Shown here piece after piece: positions 17,947 through 26,284 of a DNA stretch of 64,000 bases. Within the stretch, counting starts at the first letter, position 1; each line of letters begins with the position of its first letter. The position numbers and the translations under genes are program-made. The notes beneath the pieces are model-generated. The model saw only the letters and a program-made list of their open reading frames with translations. It did no database searches and was not told the DNA's origin. This stretch comes from Fibrisoma montanum. GTDB taxonomy: Bacteria > Bacteroidota > Bacteroidia > Cytophagales > Spirosomataceae. Location: the NCBI RefSeq assembly GCF_003583365.1, contig NZ_QXED01000002.1:434001-498000 (forward strand), written 5' to 3'.

Positions 17947-17988
17947 AGACAGTCAAGCGCCCGCAACGTTGCGGGCGCTTGACTGTCT
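17947..17988. terminator. 42-base perfect palindrome between convergent genes
   Basis: Arms of 21 bases meet with no unpaired spacer at the centre. It lies 3 bases after the GMC stop and 5 bases before the S8 protease stop, so it probably terminates both transcripts. No U-tract is present. Confidence 0.75.
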
Positions 17989-17993
17989 GATGG

Positions 17994-19208
17994 TTAAGGA
18001 ACGCGCGATGCCTTCGGATCCGGCTTGCCATCCCGGTCGCCGGTAACAAAGCCTTTTCCGTAGATTTTACCACCGTTGGCGAGCAAAATACCCGACAGGT
18101 GGGCCGTTGCCATTGACGTTCCTTCCGAGAAAAAGGTATAGTTGCCGTTGTGCACTGTTGATTTAATGCTTACGCCCGGAGCAGCAAAATCGATCGGTGG
18201 ATTTCCTGAGCAGGATACTTTAGCAAAAACGCCCTTATTGTCATGGGCCGATGCGGTAAAAATATTCGGGCCGTTCACCCGCCCCGGTGAAAACAAGTTG
18301 GCATCTGTTACATTGTAGGTATTTCCGGCTGAAATAGCAATGAAAACGTTTACCGACTGCGCTAAACGCAAAACGGCCTCATCAGCGGGGGCCGCGTTCT
18401 CCGAGCCGACACTTAAATTAACTACGTCGCCCGCTTTAGCGTTGGCAGCAACAAAATCGATACCGGCAATAAAGGTAGAAAGCGTGATATCCGTGAAGCG
18501 GTGACCCACTTTAACCGGAATTACGGTAGCGCCCGCAGCAATACCAACAACACCGTACGTGTTATTCTTGGCCGCAATAATTCCCGCCATGTGAGTGCCA
18601 TGCCCATGATTGTCGTCCAGTGACGTAGACCCTTGGCCGGATGTTACAAAATTTTTACCGCGACTGGCATTTACATTCAGGTCTGGGTGGTCGAGGTCGA
18701 TTCCCGTATCGACAATCCAGGCTACGTTATTGCCCGTGTAGCTGGTTGGGCCACCCACGGCCGTGATGCCCCAAGGTACCTCCTGCTTAGCCGACGACCG
18801 GGCACCGGCTTCGTCAATACGTGTTGGCTCCGTTGTCACCATAAGCCGGTCTGACTCAATTCTGGCGACGTAGGGGCTTTGCCGAAGCTGTTCAACCTGT
18901 TCAGCAGTAAGCCGGGCCGAAAAGCCTGTCATAACCGATGTGTATACCTGCTCAACAAGGGCTGGTTTAAGCTTGATCTGGCTCAGCAGGCGGGTGGCCT
19001 GTTGCCGCATGACCGAAACACGATCCTCGTAGGTCCCCGATAGCCGGGCGTTACCAAACGGAAGTTCTTTAAGTGTGACGATATACTGATCTTTAATAGC
19101 TAGGGGGGTGGTCAGATCAGTAACCGGATTAGAAGACCGGCAGCCAAAAAGTAGTATGGCACAAACAAACAGTATGGAGGCTGTTTTTGACAATAAATTA
19201 GTAAACAT
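17994..19208 (-). CDS. S8 subtilisin-family serine protease, lipoprotein
   Basis: A 404-residue protease. The chosen start gives MFTNLLSKTASILFVC with lipobox LLFGC (C23), predicting a lipoprotein; an upstream in-frame ATG lacks a signal. An inhibitor I9-type propeptide follows (DQYIVTLKE to ARIESDR). The catalytic triad is visible: D167 in WIVDTGID, H203 in GHGTHMAG and S365 in GTSMATAH; the oxyanion region is AISAGN. The 3' end abuts a long palindrome shared with the convergent GMC gene. The upstream region to 19410 is AT-rich. Confidence 0.9.
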   Translation of the reverse strand: MFTNLLSKTASILFVCAILLFGCRSSNPVTDLTTPLAIKDQYIVTLKELPFGNARLSGTYEDRVSVMRQQATRLLSQIKLKPALVEQVYTSVMTGFSARLTAEQVEQLRQSPYVARIESDRLMVTTEPTRIDEAGARSSAKQEVPWGITAVGGPTSYTGNNVAWIVDTGIDLDHPDLNVNASRGKNFVTSGQGSTSLDDNHGHGTHMAGIIAAKNNTYGVVGIAAGATVIPVKVGHRFTDITLSTFIAGIDFVAANAKAGDVVNLSVGSENAAPADEAVLRLAQSVNVFIAISAGNTYNVTDANLFSPGRVNGPNIFTASAHDNKGVFAKVSCSGNPPIDFAAPGVSIKSTVHNGNYTFFSEGTSMATAHLSGILLANGGKIYGKGFVTGDRDGKPDPKASRVP

Positions 19209-19410
19209 CGTTTCGGATATGTGTACGGTGGCTCGTTTAAATATGATGCTGAAAATTAATAAGAATCGTGCTAACAACGAATTTATACAACCGTGCTGGA
19301 TAGACTTTTCACAGTAATTTAATCTGTAATCTATAGAGGTAAACTATTGATTAGTAAAGGCTTATTGCAAATAATAACTTTACCCAAAAGTTGTTACTTA
19401 AACAGATGAG

Positions 19411-20538
19411 TTAATTGCTGACTACGCGGATGCGTTCACGAACAATAGCCACTTTTTCGCGAAGCTGTTCCAGATCGGTGTCCATGACCGTTACGTGGCC
19501 CATCTTCCGGAACGGCTTGGTTATGGCCTTTCCGTAGAAAAACGGGAATACGCCCGGCAGGGCCAGCAGGTTTTCCAGGCCTTCGTACCGGGCGGGGCCG
19601 GTGTGGCCGTCTTCGCCCAGGAGGTTCACCATAGCGGCCGGCTGGTAGGAAGTCGTATCGCCGAGGGGATAGTTCAGGATGGCCCGCCAGTGCTGTTCAA
19701 ACTGCGACGTTACGTTGGCCCGGATGGTGTGGTGGCCGCTGTTGTGGGGGCGGGGCGCGACTTCGTTGATCAGCACATTCCCTGCTTTATCCAGGAACAG
19801 TTCAACCGCCAGCAGCCCCACAATGCCAAAGGCGTCGGCAGTTCGGCGGGCGATGTTCTGCGCCTGTTCATTCACTGCAGCTGAAATATCGGCTGGTGCA
19901 AAGAGGTATTCGACCAGATTCAGTTCAGGATGAAACACCATCTCGACGGTCGGGAACGTACTGACGTCGCCCCGTTCGTTGCGGGCTACGATGACCGCCA
20001 GCTCTTTTTCGAAATCAACGGCTTTTTCCAGCACGCCCGGCGCGTCAAACGCTTTTTCGACATCAGCCACGGACGCAATACGCTGCACCCCCCGTCCGTC
20101 GTAACCGTCGCGGCCCAGTTTGTGGAAGGCAGGCAGGAAATCGGCTGATTTAGCTACGTCAGCGCGGTTTTCGGTCAGGATAAAATCAGCCGTAAGCAGG
20201 CCGTGGTCGCGGTAAAATTGTTTCTGTAACCGCTTGTCCTGAATAGTCCGGATAACCGACGGCTGGGGGAACACCCGCTTGCCTTCCCGTTCGAGGGCAT
20301 CGAGGGCGTCGACATTGACCCGCTCAATCTCGATGGTCAACACATCAACGGCCTGGCCAAACCGGTATACCGTATCGTAATCAGTCAGCGAACCGTGGGT
20401 GAATTGTGAGCAAAGATGGCGGCAGGGCGCGTCTGCATCAGGATCGAGAACATGAACGCGCAGGTTCCAGTCGATAGATGCCTGCAGAAGCATCAGGCCA
20501 AGCTGGCCTCCGCCAAGAATACCAATCGTGGGTGTCAA
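19411..20538 (-). CDS. purK: 5-(carboxyamino)imidazole ribonucleotide synthase PurK
   Basis: A 375-residue ATP-grasp enzyme that converts AIR, ATP and bicarbonate to N5-CAIR in purine synthesis. Visible are GILGGGQLGLML at the N-terminus, FHKLGRDGYDGRGVQ (ATP loop) and NEVAPRPHNSGHHTI near residue 260. It begins with TTG at 20538: no in-frame ATG lies before the essential GGGQLG motif. PurE is not adjacent. The start codon lies 4 bases inside a 22-base inverted repeat structure (20543-20630), which could affect translation. Confidence 0.93.
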   Translation of the reverse strand: MTPTIGILGGGQLGLMLLQASIDWNLRVHVLDPDADAPCRHLCSQFTHGSLTDYDTVYRFGQAVDVLTIEIERVNVDALDALEREGKRVFPQPSVIRTIQDKRLQKQFYRDHGLLTADFILTENRADVAKSADFLPAFHKLGRDGYDGRGVQRIASVADVEKAFDAPGVLEKAVDFEKELAVIVARNERGDVSTFPTVEMVFHPELNLVEYLFAPADISAAVNEQAQNIARRTADAFGIVGLLAVELFLDKAGNVLINEVAPRPHNSGHHTIRANVTSQFEQHWRAILNYPLGDTTSYQPAAMVNLLGEDGHTGPARYEGLENLLALPGVFPFFYGKAITKPFRKMGHVTVMDTDLEQLREKVAIVRERIRVVSN

Positions 20539-20542
20539 AACA

Positions 20543-20630
20543 GTTTGTAGTTTGTGGTTTGTAGGTAAACGGTCAGGGTGCCGTTCACTTCATGGTGCAA
20601 ACTTCTAACTACAAACCACAAACTACAAAC
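20543..20630. repeat. Inverted repeat of the TTTGTAGTTTGTGG family, copy 1
   Basis: Arms 20543-20564 and 20609-20630 are perfectly complementary (22 bases) around a 44-base loop. It fills the gap between the GIN-protein stop and the purK start, so it is in the purK 5' leader. Related copies are at 35011-35087 and 48846-48917. Confidence 0.9.
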
Positions 20631-20643
20631 CATAACTCACAAA

Positions 20644-21342
20644 TTAATCCCTCCGCGTAATATCTGAGCCGCCAGATTCCTTCTTCGCTACTATCCTGGC
20701 CGGACCGTAGTAATACAGGTCGCTGCCGCCGGTAGCCAGCATGGTAAGTTCCTTGGTCGCGTTGACGTACACGTCGGAGCCGCCGGTCGAGCGGGCGTTG
20801 CAGACGTCGGCAGTCAGTTTGCGGGCGTCGAGTTCGGAACCGCCCGAACCGTCGGCATTCAGCTTGCGCACGGAGCCCTGCAGGATGACATCGGCACCGC
20901 CCGAAGCCGCTACGTTCAGCTCATCGGCTTTCAGGGTCAGTTTAACATCAGAGCCACCCGATGCATCCAGATCGAGGTTTCGAAACGAAAGACTGCCTTC
21001 GCCAAGCACGTCGGAGCCTCCACCTGCCTTCAACTCAGTTAGTTGTTTGACCGTTACGTAGGCTTTCACGTAGCGGTTGCGGCCAAAGTTGAAACCCATC
21101 GACCCTTTGCGGTCGATAGATAGGAATAAAATGCCGTTCTTTACTTCCGAACGGACCTCGTCTTCCTCGGCTCCTTTGACATCGAAAGTCAGTTTTTCGG
21201 TATTGCCCTGACGGAGATATACATCGATACCACTGCTGACGTGCAGGCCGGTGAAACCCGGAACAGGCCGGTCTTTCCGCCACGTGTCGTCGCTACGTAT
21301 CAACCCCGGAAGGAGTAGAAACAGGAGAGTGATTGATTTCAT
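20644..21342 (-). CDS. GIN-domain (DUF2807) secreted protein
   Basis: A 232-residue protein with a short signal peptide (MKSITLLFLLLPGLIRS). The body is a right-handed repeat with recurrent GGSDV/GGSDL/GGADV motifs and GLHVSSGIDVYLRQG at the start, typical of head GIN domains of Bacteroidota. The family is envelope-associated and of unknown function. It is upstream of purK on the same strand but separated by an inverted repeat, so a shared role is unlikely. Confidence 0.85.
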   Translation of the reverse strand: MKSITLLFLLLPGLIRSDDTWRKDRPVPGFTGLHVSSGIDVYLRQGNTEKLTFDVKGAEEDEVRSEVKNGILFLSIDRKGSMGFNFGRNRYVKAYVTVKQLTELKAGGGSDVLGEGSLSFRNLDLDASGGSDVKLTLKADELNVAASGGADVILQGSVRKLNADGSGGSELDARKLTADVCNARSTGGSDVYVNATKELTMLATGGSDLYYYGPARIVAKKESGGSDITRRD

Positions 21343-21466
21343 GCGGTAGTTGATTGGGTAGATGTCTGGAAGATGCTAAAAAAGCCGGTCACGTTGCACG
21401 GGGAGCCGAAAAAAATGTCCGCTTTTGAACAGCGCCCTGTCCGGCAGCGGACGAGCCTATTTTTTA

Positions 21467-21474
21467 TACTTTTG
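21467..21474 (+). promoter_or_regulatory. TAnnTTTG -7 element upstream of the MacB-type ATPase
   Basis: TACTTTTG matches the Bacteroidota -7 consensus exactly in an AT-rich patch. It lies 111 bases before the ATG at 21586, implying a long leader. No TTTG was found at the proper -33 spacing. Confidence 0.4.
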
Positions 21475-21585
21475 TAAATTATTGTAAGATAGTGACTTAC
21501 AAGGCTGGCACGAGGGTTGTCGAAGGTTGGACAGCTCATTTGCTGTCCTCTTAACCGAAACAGTCTATACACGAACTACCTGCGC

Positions 21586-22281
21586 ATGTCTACTTTACTC
21601 TCGCTTCGCAACGTATCAAAGTTTTACCCGGCCGGATTCGGACGGGTCTACGTCCTTCGCAACATCAACCTCGATATTGCTGAGGGGGAATTTATTTCCA
21701 TCATGGGTCCGTCGGGATCGGGTAAATCAACCCTGCTGCACATCCTGGGGCTGCTTGAGGAGCCATCGGAAGGCGAATACCTGTTTCAGGATGAACCCGT
21801 GCAGAAGCTGTCGGAGAAAAAACGGACCGAACTGCACCGCACCCGAATCGGCTTCGTATTTCAGGCGTATCACCTCATCGACGAACTCACGGTCTACGAA
21901 AACATCGAGACGCCGTTGCTGTATAAGGGCCTGAGCGGGTCGGAACGGAAAAGCCGGGTGGCCGAACTCCTCGACCGGTTCAATATGGTGGCTAAGAAAG
22001 ACCTCTTCCCGACGCAGCTCTCGGGAGGCCAGCAGCAGCTGGTAGGCATTGCCCGCGCGCTGGCCGCTAACCCGAAGGTCATTTTCGCCGACGAACCGAC
22101 CGGCAATCTGCATTCAGACCAGGCCCGCGATATTATGGAGCTATTCCGGGAACTGAACCAGAAAGACGGCGTAACGATCGTTCAGGTAACCCACTCGGAG
22201 GTGAACGCTGGCTACGGCAACCGCATCCTGACCTTGAAAGACGGCTGGCTCGAACCGGAAAAAGCGGTGCTTAACTCGTAA
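21586..22281 (+). CDS. MacB/LolD-type ABC transporter ATP-binding protein
   Basis: A 231-residue ATPase. Walker [10 protein letters not shown] is at 41-49, signature LSGGQQQ, Walker [15 protein letters not shown]. This subclass energises MacB/LolCE-type mechanotransmission exporters. The start at 21586 matches family N-termini; a longer frame upstream adds unrelated residues. No permease is adjacent: the next gene is a convergent aminotransferase overlapping by 11 bases, and a TolC/MacA-like pair follows beyond it. The signature has LSGGQQQL rather than the usual LSGGQQQR. Confidence 0.88.
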   Translation: MSTLLSLRNVSKFYPAGFGRVYVLRNINLDIAEGEFISIMGPSGSGKSTLLHILGLLEEPSEGEYLFQDEPVQKLSEKKRTELHRTRIGFVFQAYHLIDELTVYENIETPLLYKGLSGSERKSRVAELLDRFNMVAKKDLFPTQLSGGQQQLVGIARALAANPKVIFADEPTGNLHSDQARDIMELFRELNQKDGVTIVQVTHSEVNAGYGNRILTLKDGWLEPEKAVLNS

Positions 22282-23062
22282 AAATCCGTCGGATCTCCGC
22301 TGCTTGCGCGCTGTCAAACTGTCCGCTGAAGACCTGAATCCCGATTGCGTTAGCCGCAAAAAGAACATCCGCTGATTCGGCGAGGGAGGGGGGAAACAAC
22401 CCCTCCTGGGTGTCGGGCCATGCGCGCAGCAGTTGCCGACGAGCAATGCCGTTTACGCAGCCGGTGTGCAGGGAGGGGGTAAACAACGTCCCGTTCCGGA
22501 ACCAGAACAGATTCGACGCTACGCACTCCGCAACGGAACCGTCGGTGCTGAGCAGGACGACATCATCCAGCTTATGCGCCTGCCGATGCAGACCCGCCAG
22601 CACGTACGGGAGCGCGTTGAGAGTTTTAAACGCCGAAATCACTGATTCCGAAAGCCGTACGTCCTCATAGATGCCAATGCGGGGTTTAGCCGTAAGCATA
22701 AACGGTTGGCCTGGTTGGGCGGTGATGAGCCAGTCAACCTCGTTGCTGGTTGGCGTATAGAGCCCTCCGGGACGGCGCCAGACCTGGATTTTGACCCGTG
22801 CGGCTTGCATACTCAGCCCATTCCGTCTGATCAGATCAAGGGTCTGTTCAGACAACTGCTCAAGCCCGGCCGCCGGCTCAGACAACTGCAGGGCGGCCAT
22901 GCCCTTCGTCAGCCGGTCGAGGTGGTCGGCCCAGAACCACAGCCTGCCCGACTCGTACCGGATGGTTTCAAATAACCCGTCGCCGTACAGAAACGCCCGG
23001 TTGTCGGGCAGAAGCTGAAACGTCTGCTGGTTAATTATATCCGAATTATAGACCAGATACAT
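22271..23062 (-). CDS. Class IV PLP-dependent aminotransferase (PabC/IlvE/DAAT superfamily)
   Basis: A 263-residue fold-type IV enzyme. NRAFLYGDGLFETIRY near residue 22 is the family N-terminal motif, SAFKTLNALPYVLA holds the probable PLP lysine, and SVAECVASNLFWF matches the class signature. Members include aminodeoxychorismate lyase and branched-chain or D-amino-acid transaminases; length and motif pattern would suit PabC but the substrate is not resolved. It converges on and overlaps the ATPase gene by 11 bases. Confidence 0.85.
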   Translation of the reverse strand: MYLVYNSDIINQQTFQLLPDNRAFLYGDGLFETIRYESGRLWFWADHLDRLTKGMAALQLSEPAAGLEQLSEQTLDLIRRNGLSMQAARVKIQVWRRPGGLYTPTSNEVDWLITAQPGQPFMLTAKPRIGIYEDVRLSESVISAFKTLNALPYVLAGLHRQAHKLDDVVLLSTDGSVAECVASNLFWFRNGTLFTPSLHTGCVNGIARRQLLRAWPDTQEGLFPPSLAESADVLFAANAIGIQVFSGQFDSAQAAEIRRIFTS

Positions 23063-23077
23063 GCTTTTTTTTAACCG

Positions 23078-23115
23078 TTTGTCCTAAAACGGTAGATTGA
23101 CCGAAGTTTACTTTG
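23078..23115 (+). promoter_or_regulatory. Candidate promoter of the TolC/adaptor operon
   Basis: TTTG at 23078 and TTACTTTG at 23108 resemble the Bacteroidota -33 (TTTG) and -7 (TAnnTTTG, one mismatch) elements, with 26 bases between them. The start codon at 23146 is 30 bases downstream. Confidence 0.4.
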
Positions 23116-23145
23116 TAACATTGAAACATCAAAACACGACGTATT

Positions 23146-24618
23146 ATGTTCGTTGCGTGGAAACGATCAGGTTGGATGACTGCCTGGCTGCTGGGTGCTG
23201 GCTTAACGGTAGCAGTAGCTCAACCTGCCCCCAATACCTCTAATCGCCTGAGCCTGGAACAGTGTGTTGACATTGCCGTGAAAAATAACATTCAGGTTCG
23301 CCTGGGGCAATTGACCATAGAAAACACTGATCTGCAACTGAGGCAATCCCGGAATAACCTGCTGCCGACGGCCAGTTTTGTCGCTAATCAGTCGCTGAGT
23401 GGTGGTGGTCGTCAGATTGACCCGTTTACCAACGCCGTTATTCCGCAGTCGACGGTTAATACCAGCAACTACGGGTTGAGCGGTGGCTTTACTATATTCA
23501 ACGGCTTCTTTTTGCGGAACACCGTCAAGCAGAACGACCTGGCGCTGCAGGCCAGCCAGAAAGAATTGGCAGCAACGCAGAATACGGTGGCGCTGAACGT
23601 CGTGCAGCAGTATCTTAACGTTCTGACGGGTCAGGAGCAATTGATTGTGGCGCAGCAACAGGCGGCTGCTACCCAGGCGCAACTGGATCGTACGCAGCGG
23701 CTGGTTAACGCCGGCTCCGTGCCCGAAGCGAACCTGTTTGAAGTGCGGGCGCAGCTGGCGAATGACGAGGTGGCGATTGTGAACGCCCAGAACCAGATTG
23801 ATCTGGCTAAGCTGGCGTTGCTGCAGGCCATGAACCTGCCGCTGGGACAGCCCATCGACGTGGTTTCGGTAGCCGTGCCAGATCCGTCGGTTGCTCCTTA
23901 TGAAGCAACGCCCCAGCAGATTTATGAAATTGCGCTGGACAATATGCCTGACGTACAGGGGGCCGAACTGCGGGTGAAAAGTGCCGTAGCCGGCGTGCAG
24001 GCGGCCCGGGCTAACTTTTACCCGATTCTTTCTGTTAATGGCAACCTGAATACATTGTTTACCAGTACGGCGACCCGTACTACGTCTATTGATACGACCA
24101 ACATCAGCCTTCAGCCCAGCGGTCAGTTTGTTATTCTGAACAACGAGCGATTGCCCGTTGTAAGCCCGATTCCGCGTTCGACCCGGGCGCAGGTTCCGTA
24201 TGTCGACCAGTTGACGAATAACCTGAACCGGTCGGCTACGTTGAGTCTGCGGGTGCCGATTGTCAATGGGTTCCAGGCCAGAAACCGGGTGGGGGTTGCC
24301 AAGATTCAGCAACTGAATGCGCAGCTTCAGGCAGAAAATATCCGGTTGCAGCTGCGTCAGAATATTGAAACGGCCTATACGAACATGCGGGCGTCGGCCA
24401 ACCGGTACCGGGCTACCCAGGCATCGGTTGTTTCGCTGGAACGCGCCTTCCAGGTAGCCGAAAGCCGGCTTAATGCGGGCGCTATTAACGCAACAGACTA
24501 TAACGTAGCGAAATCGAACATCGATCGCGCGCGGGCCAGTCTTGTGCAGGCCAAGTATGATTATGTTTTCCGAACCAAAATTTTAGATTTTTACCAAAAT
24601 AAACCGTTATCGTTTTAA
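23146..24618 (+). CDS. TolC-family outer membrane efflux protein
   Basis: A 490-residue protein with signal peptide (to about residue 26, AVAQ) and two internally related halves, each with long helical coiled-coil stretches (QNDLALQASQKELAATQN; ANDEVAIVNAQNQIDLAK). LSLEQCVDIAVKNNIQV is the typical TolC opening. It forms the outer membrane channel of a tripartite exporter or type I secretion system. The adaptor gene follows 75 bases later in the same operon. Confidence 0.93.
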   Translation: MFVAWKRSGWMTAWLLGAGLTVAVAQPAPNTSNRLSLEQCVDIAVKNNIQVRLGQLTIENTDLQLRQSRNNLLPTASFVANQSLSGGGRQIDPFTNAVIPQSTVNTSNYGLSGGFTIFNGFFLRNTVKQNDLALQASQKELAATQNTVALNVVQQYLNVLTGQEQLIVAQQQAAATQAQLDRTQRLVNAGSVPEANLFEVRAQLANDEVAIVNAQNQIDLAKLALLQAMNLPLGQPIDVVSVAVPDPSVAPYEATPQQIYEIALDNMPDVQGAELRVKSAVAGVQAARANFYPILSVNGNLNTLFTSTATRTTSIDTTNISLQPSGQFVILNNERLPVVSPIPRSTRAQVPYVDQLTNNLNRSATLSLRVPIVNGFQARNRVGVAKIQQLNAQLQAENIRLQLRQNIETAYTNMRASANRYRATQASVVSLERAFQVAESRLNAGAINATDYNVAKSNIDRARASLVQAKYDYVFRTKILDFYQNKPLSF

Positions 24619-24693
24619 GGGGTGAGCAAGGGAATTGGGAGAAACGGGACAGCCCGTTACTTTCGTGGTCTTGTTCGCCCAATTCTCTAACCT

Positions 24694-26115
24694 ATGAAAC
24701 GTAAGTCGAACCGCATCTGGTGGGTATTAGGCGGAGTGGTGGTAGTGCTCATTGTGGGACTGGTAGCGGCCAAGCAGGCTGGTATCATCGGCAAGCCTAA
24801 ATCAACCGAAGTAGATTTTGCAGTAGCTAAGCTAACCGACATTACCGAGCGAGTCAGTGCTTCGGGGCGGGTGCAGCCTGAAGTAGAAGTTAAAATCAGC
24901 CCCGACGTATCGGGAGAGATTATTGGGCTGTATGTGAATGAGGGCGATCCCGTTAAAGCCGGGCAGCTGTTGTGCCGGATCCGTCCCGATAACTACGAAT
25001 CGCTGATGTCGCGGGCACGGGCAACGGTCAATCAAAGCCGGGCGCAGTTTGAGCAGTCGAAAGCGTCGGTCGCTCAGTCGGAAGCCCGCTTAATCCGGGC
25101 CAAAGCCGATTACGAGCGTAACCGTAAACTGTTTGCTGATAAGGTGATCTCCTCGGCCGACTTCGAAACCGCCGAAGCGAATTACAATGTAGCCAAGCAG
25201 GAAGTTGAAGCGGCCCGGGCCAACGTACGGGCTGCGCAGTTTAACATCCAGAGTGCCGAAGCGGGTCTGCGCGACGCCAGCGAAAACCTGCGCAAAACCA
25301 CCATCTACGCGCCTGTTGGCGGTACCATTTCCAAACTGAACATCGAACTTGGCGAACGCGTTGTCGGTACGTCGCAGATGGCCGGTACCGAACTGATGCG
25401 GATCGCCAACCTTCAAAACATGGAAGTGCGCGTCAACGTCAACGAAAACGACATTGTGCGGGTAAACCTGGGTGATACGGCCGACATTGAAGTGGACTCG
25501 TACACAACGGCGGGACGGAAATTCAAAGGCGTTGTGACGGAAATTGCCAACACCGCCAACGGTTTGGCCAGTTCGTCGGGTACGGCCGCAGCCTCGCTGT
25601 CGACGGACGCCGTCACTGAGTTTGAAGTCAAGGTGAAGATTCTGAATAACTCCTACAGCGATCTGCTGGCCGAAAAAGACAAGAAAGGGTACCCGTTCAA
25701 GCCGGGTATGACGGCCTCCGTCGAGATTATTACGGACCGGAAGAACGGGGTGCTGGCTGTGCCCATCGCGGCCGTGACGACCCGGGGTGCCAGTGGAGCC
25801 GATGCCGCTACGCAGGCCGGTTCCGACGAGGATGACGAGGAAGTCAAACCAGCGAATCAAACGCCAGCGTCGGCCGAAAAGAAGCAGCAGATTACGGAAA
25901 TCGTATTCGTCAATCAGGGCGGAAAGGCCGTACAGCGCGTAGTGAAAACCGGCATCAGTGATTTCGACAACATTGAAATTAAATCGGGTCTGAAAGCCGG
26001 TGAACAGGTAATAGCCGGACCGTTCCTGGTGGTATCCAAACGGTTGAAAGACGGTGATCTGGTGGTTAAACGCGATCCGAACAAACAGAAAAAGAAAGAA
26101 GAGGCTGAAGAATAG
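24694..26115 (+). CDS. MacA/HlyD-type periplasmic adaptor protein
   Basis: A 473-residue membrane fusion protein: one N-terminal membrane anchor (WWVLGGVVVVLIVGLVAA), lipoyl half-motifs (GRVQPEVEVKISPDVSGEI and KTTIYAPVGGTISKL), a central coiled-coil hairpin rich in Ala/Arg/Glu (about 115-215), beta-barrel and C-terminal domains with VPIAAVTTRG. An acidic linker (GSDEDDEEV) and a Lys/Glu-rich tail are lineage-specific. It should bridge the TolC protein to an inner membrane ABC permease, but none follows; the AT-rich island starts 170 bases downstream. Confidence 0.92.
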   Translation: MKRKSNRIWWVLGGVVVVLIVGLVAAKQAGIIGKPKSTEVDFAVAKLTDITERVSASGRVQPEVEVKISPDVSGEIIGLYVNEGDPVKAGQLLCRIRPDNYESLMSRARATVNQSRAQFEQSKASVAQSEARLIRAKADYERNRKLFADKVISSADFETAEANYNVAKQEVEAARANVRAAQFNIQSAEAGLRDASENLRKTTIYAPVGGTISKLNIELGERVVGTSQMAGTELMRIANLQNMEVRVNVNENDIVRVNLGDTADIEVDSYTTAGRKFKGVVTEIANTANGLASSSGTAAASLSTDAVTEFEVKVKILNNSYSDLLAEKDKKGYPFKPGMTASVEIITDRKNGVLAVPIAAVTTRGASGADAATQAGSDEDDEEVKPANQTPASAEKKQQITEIVFVNQGGKAVQRVVKTGISDFDNIEIKSGLKAGEQVIAGPFLVVSKRLKDGDLVVKRDPNKQKKKEEAEE

Positions 26116-26136
26116 CGTCTGCCTTCGTCGGAACAA

Positions 26137-26160
26137 ACGCCCGGTTAACTCGCCGGGCGT
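26137..26160 (+). terminator. Weak hairpin after the adaptor gene
   Basis: Stem ACGCCCGG / CCGGGCGT with an 8-base loop, 21 bases after the stop. No T-run follows, so termination efficiency is uncertain. Confidence 0.5.
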
Positions 26161-26284
26161 ACGCATTTAAGTGGAATCCCAAATCACTAAGATGCTCATG
26201 GTCGCCTACACGCCTACTATAGCTAGGATCGTGATGCGGGAAGGGTTTGAAGAGTTTGTGAGAGTGGGACAAGCGACCAGTTGA

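Noticed and set aside
20543-20630. TTTG-rich inverted repeats read as Bacteroidota promoters
   Set aside because: TAGTTTG has one base too few for TAnnTTTG, and the inverted symmetry is better explained as a structural repeat; promoter use is still possible but not supported.
23203-24312. Minus-strand open frame of 369 codons opposite the TolC gene
   Set aside because: Shadow of a well-supported TolC gene; composition is dominated by R, Q and N as in antisense translations.
25090-26166. Minus-strand open frame of 358 codons opposite the adaptor gene
   Set aside because: Antisense of a typical adaptor protein; no motif.
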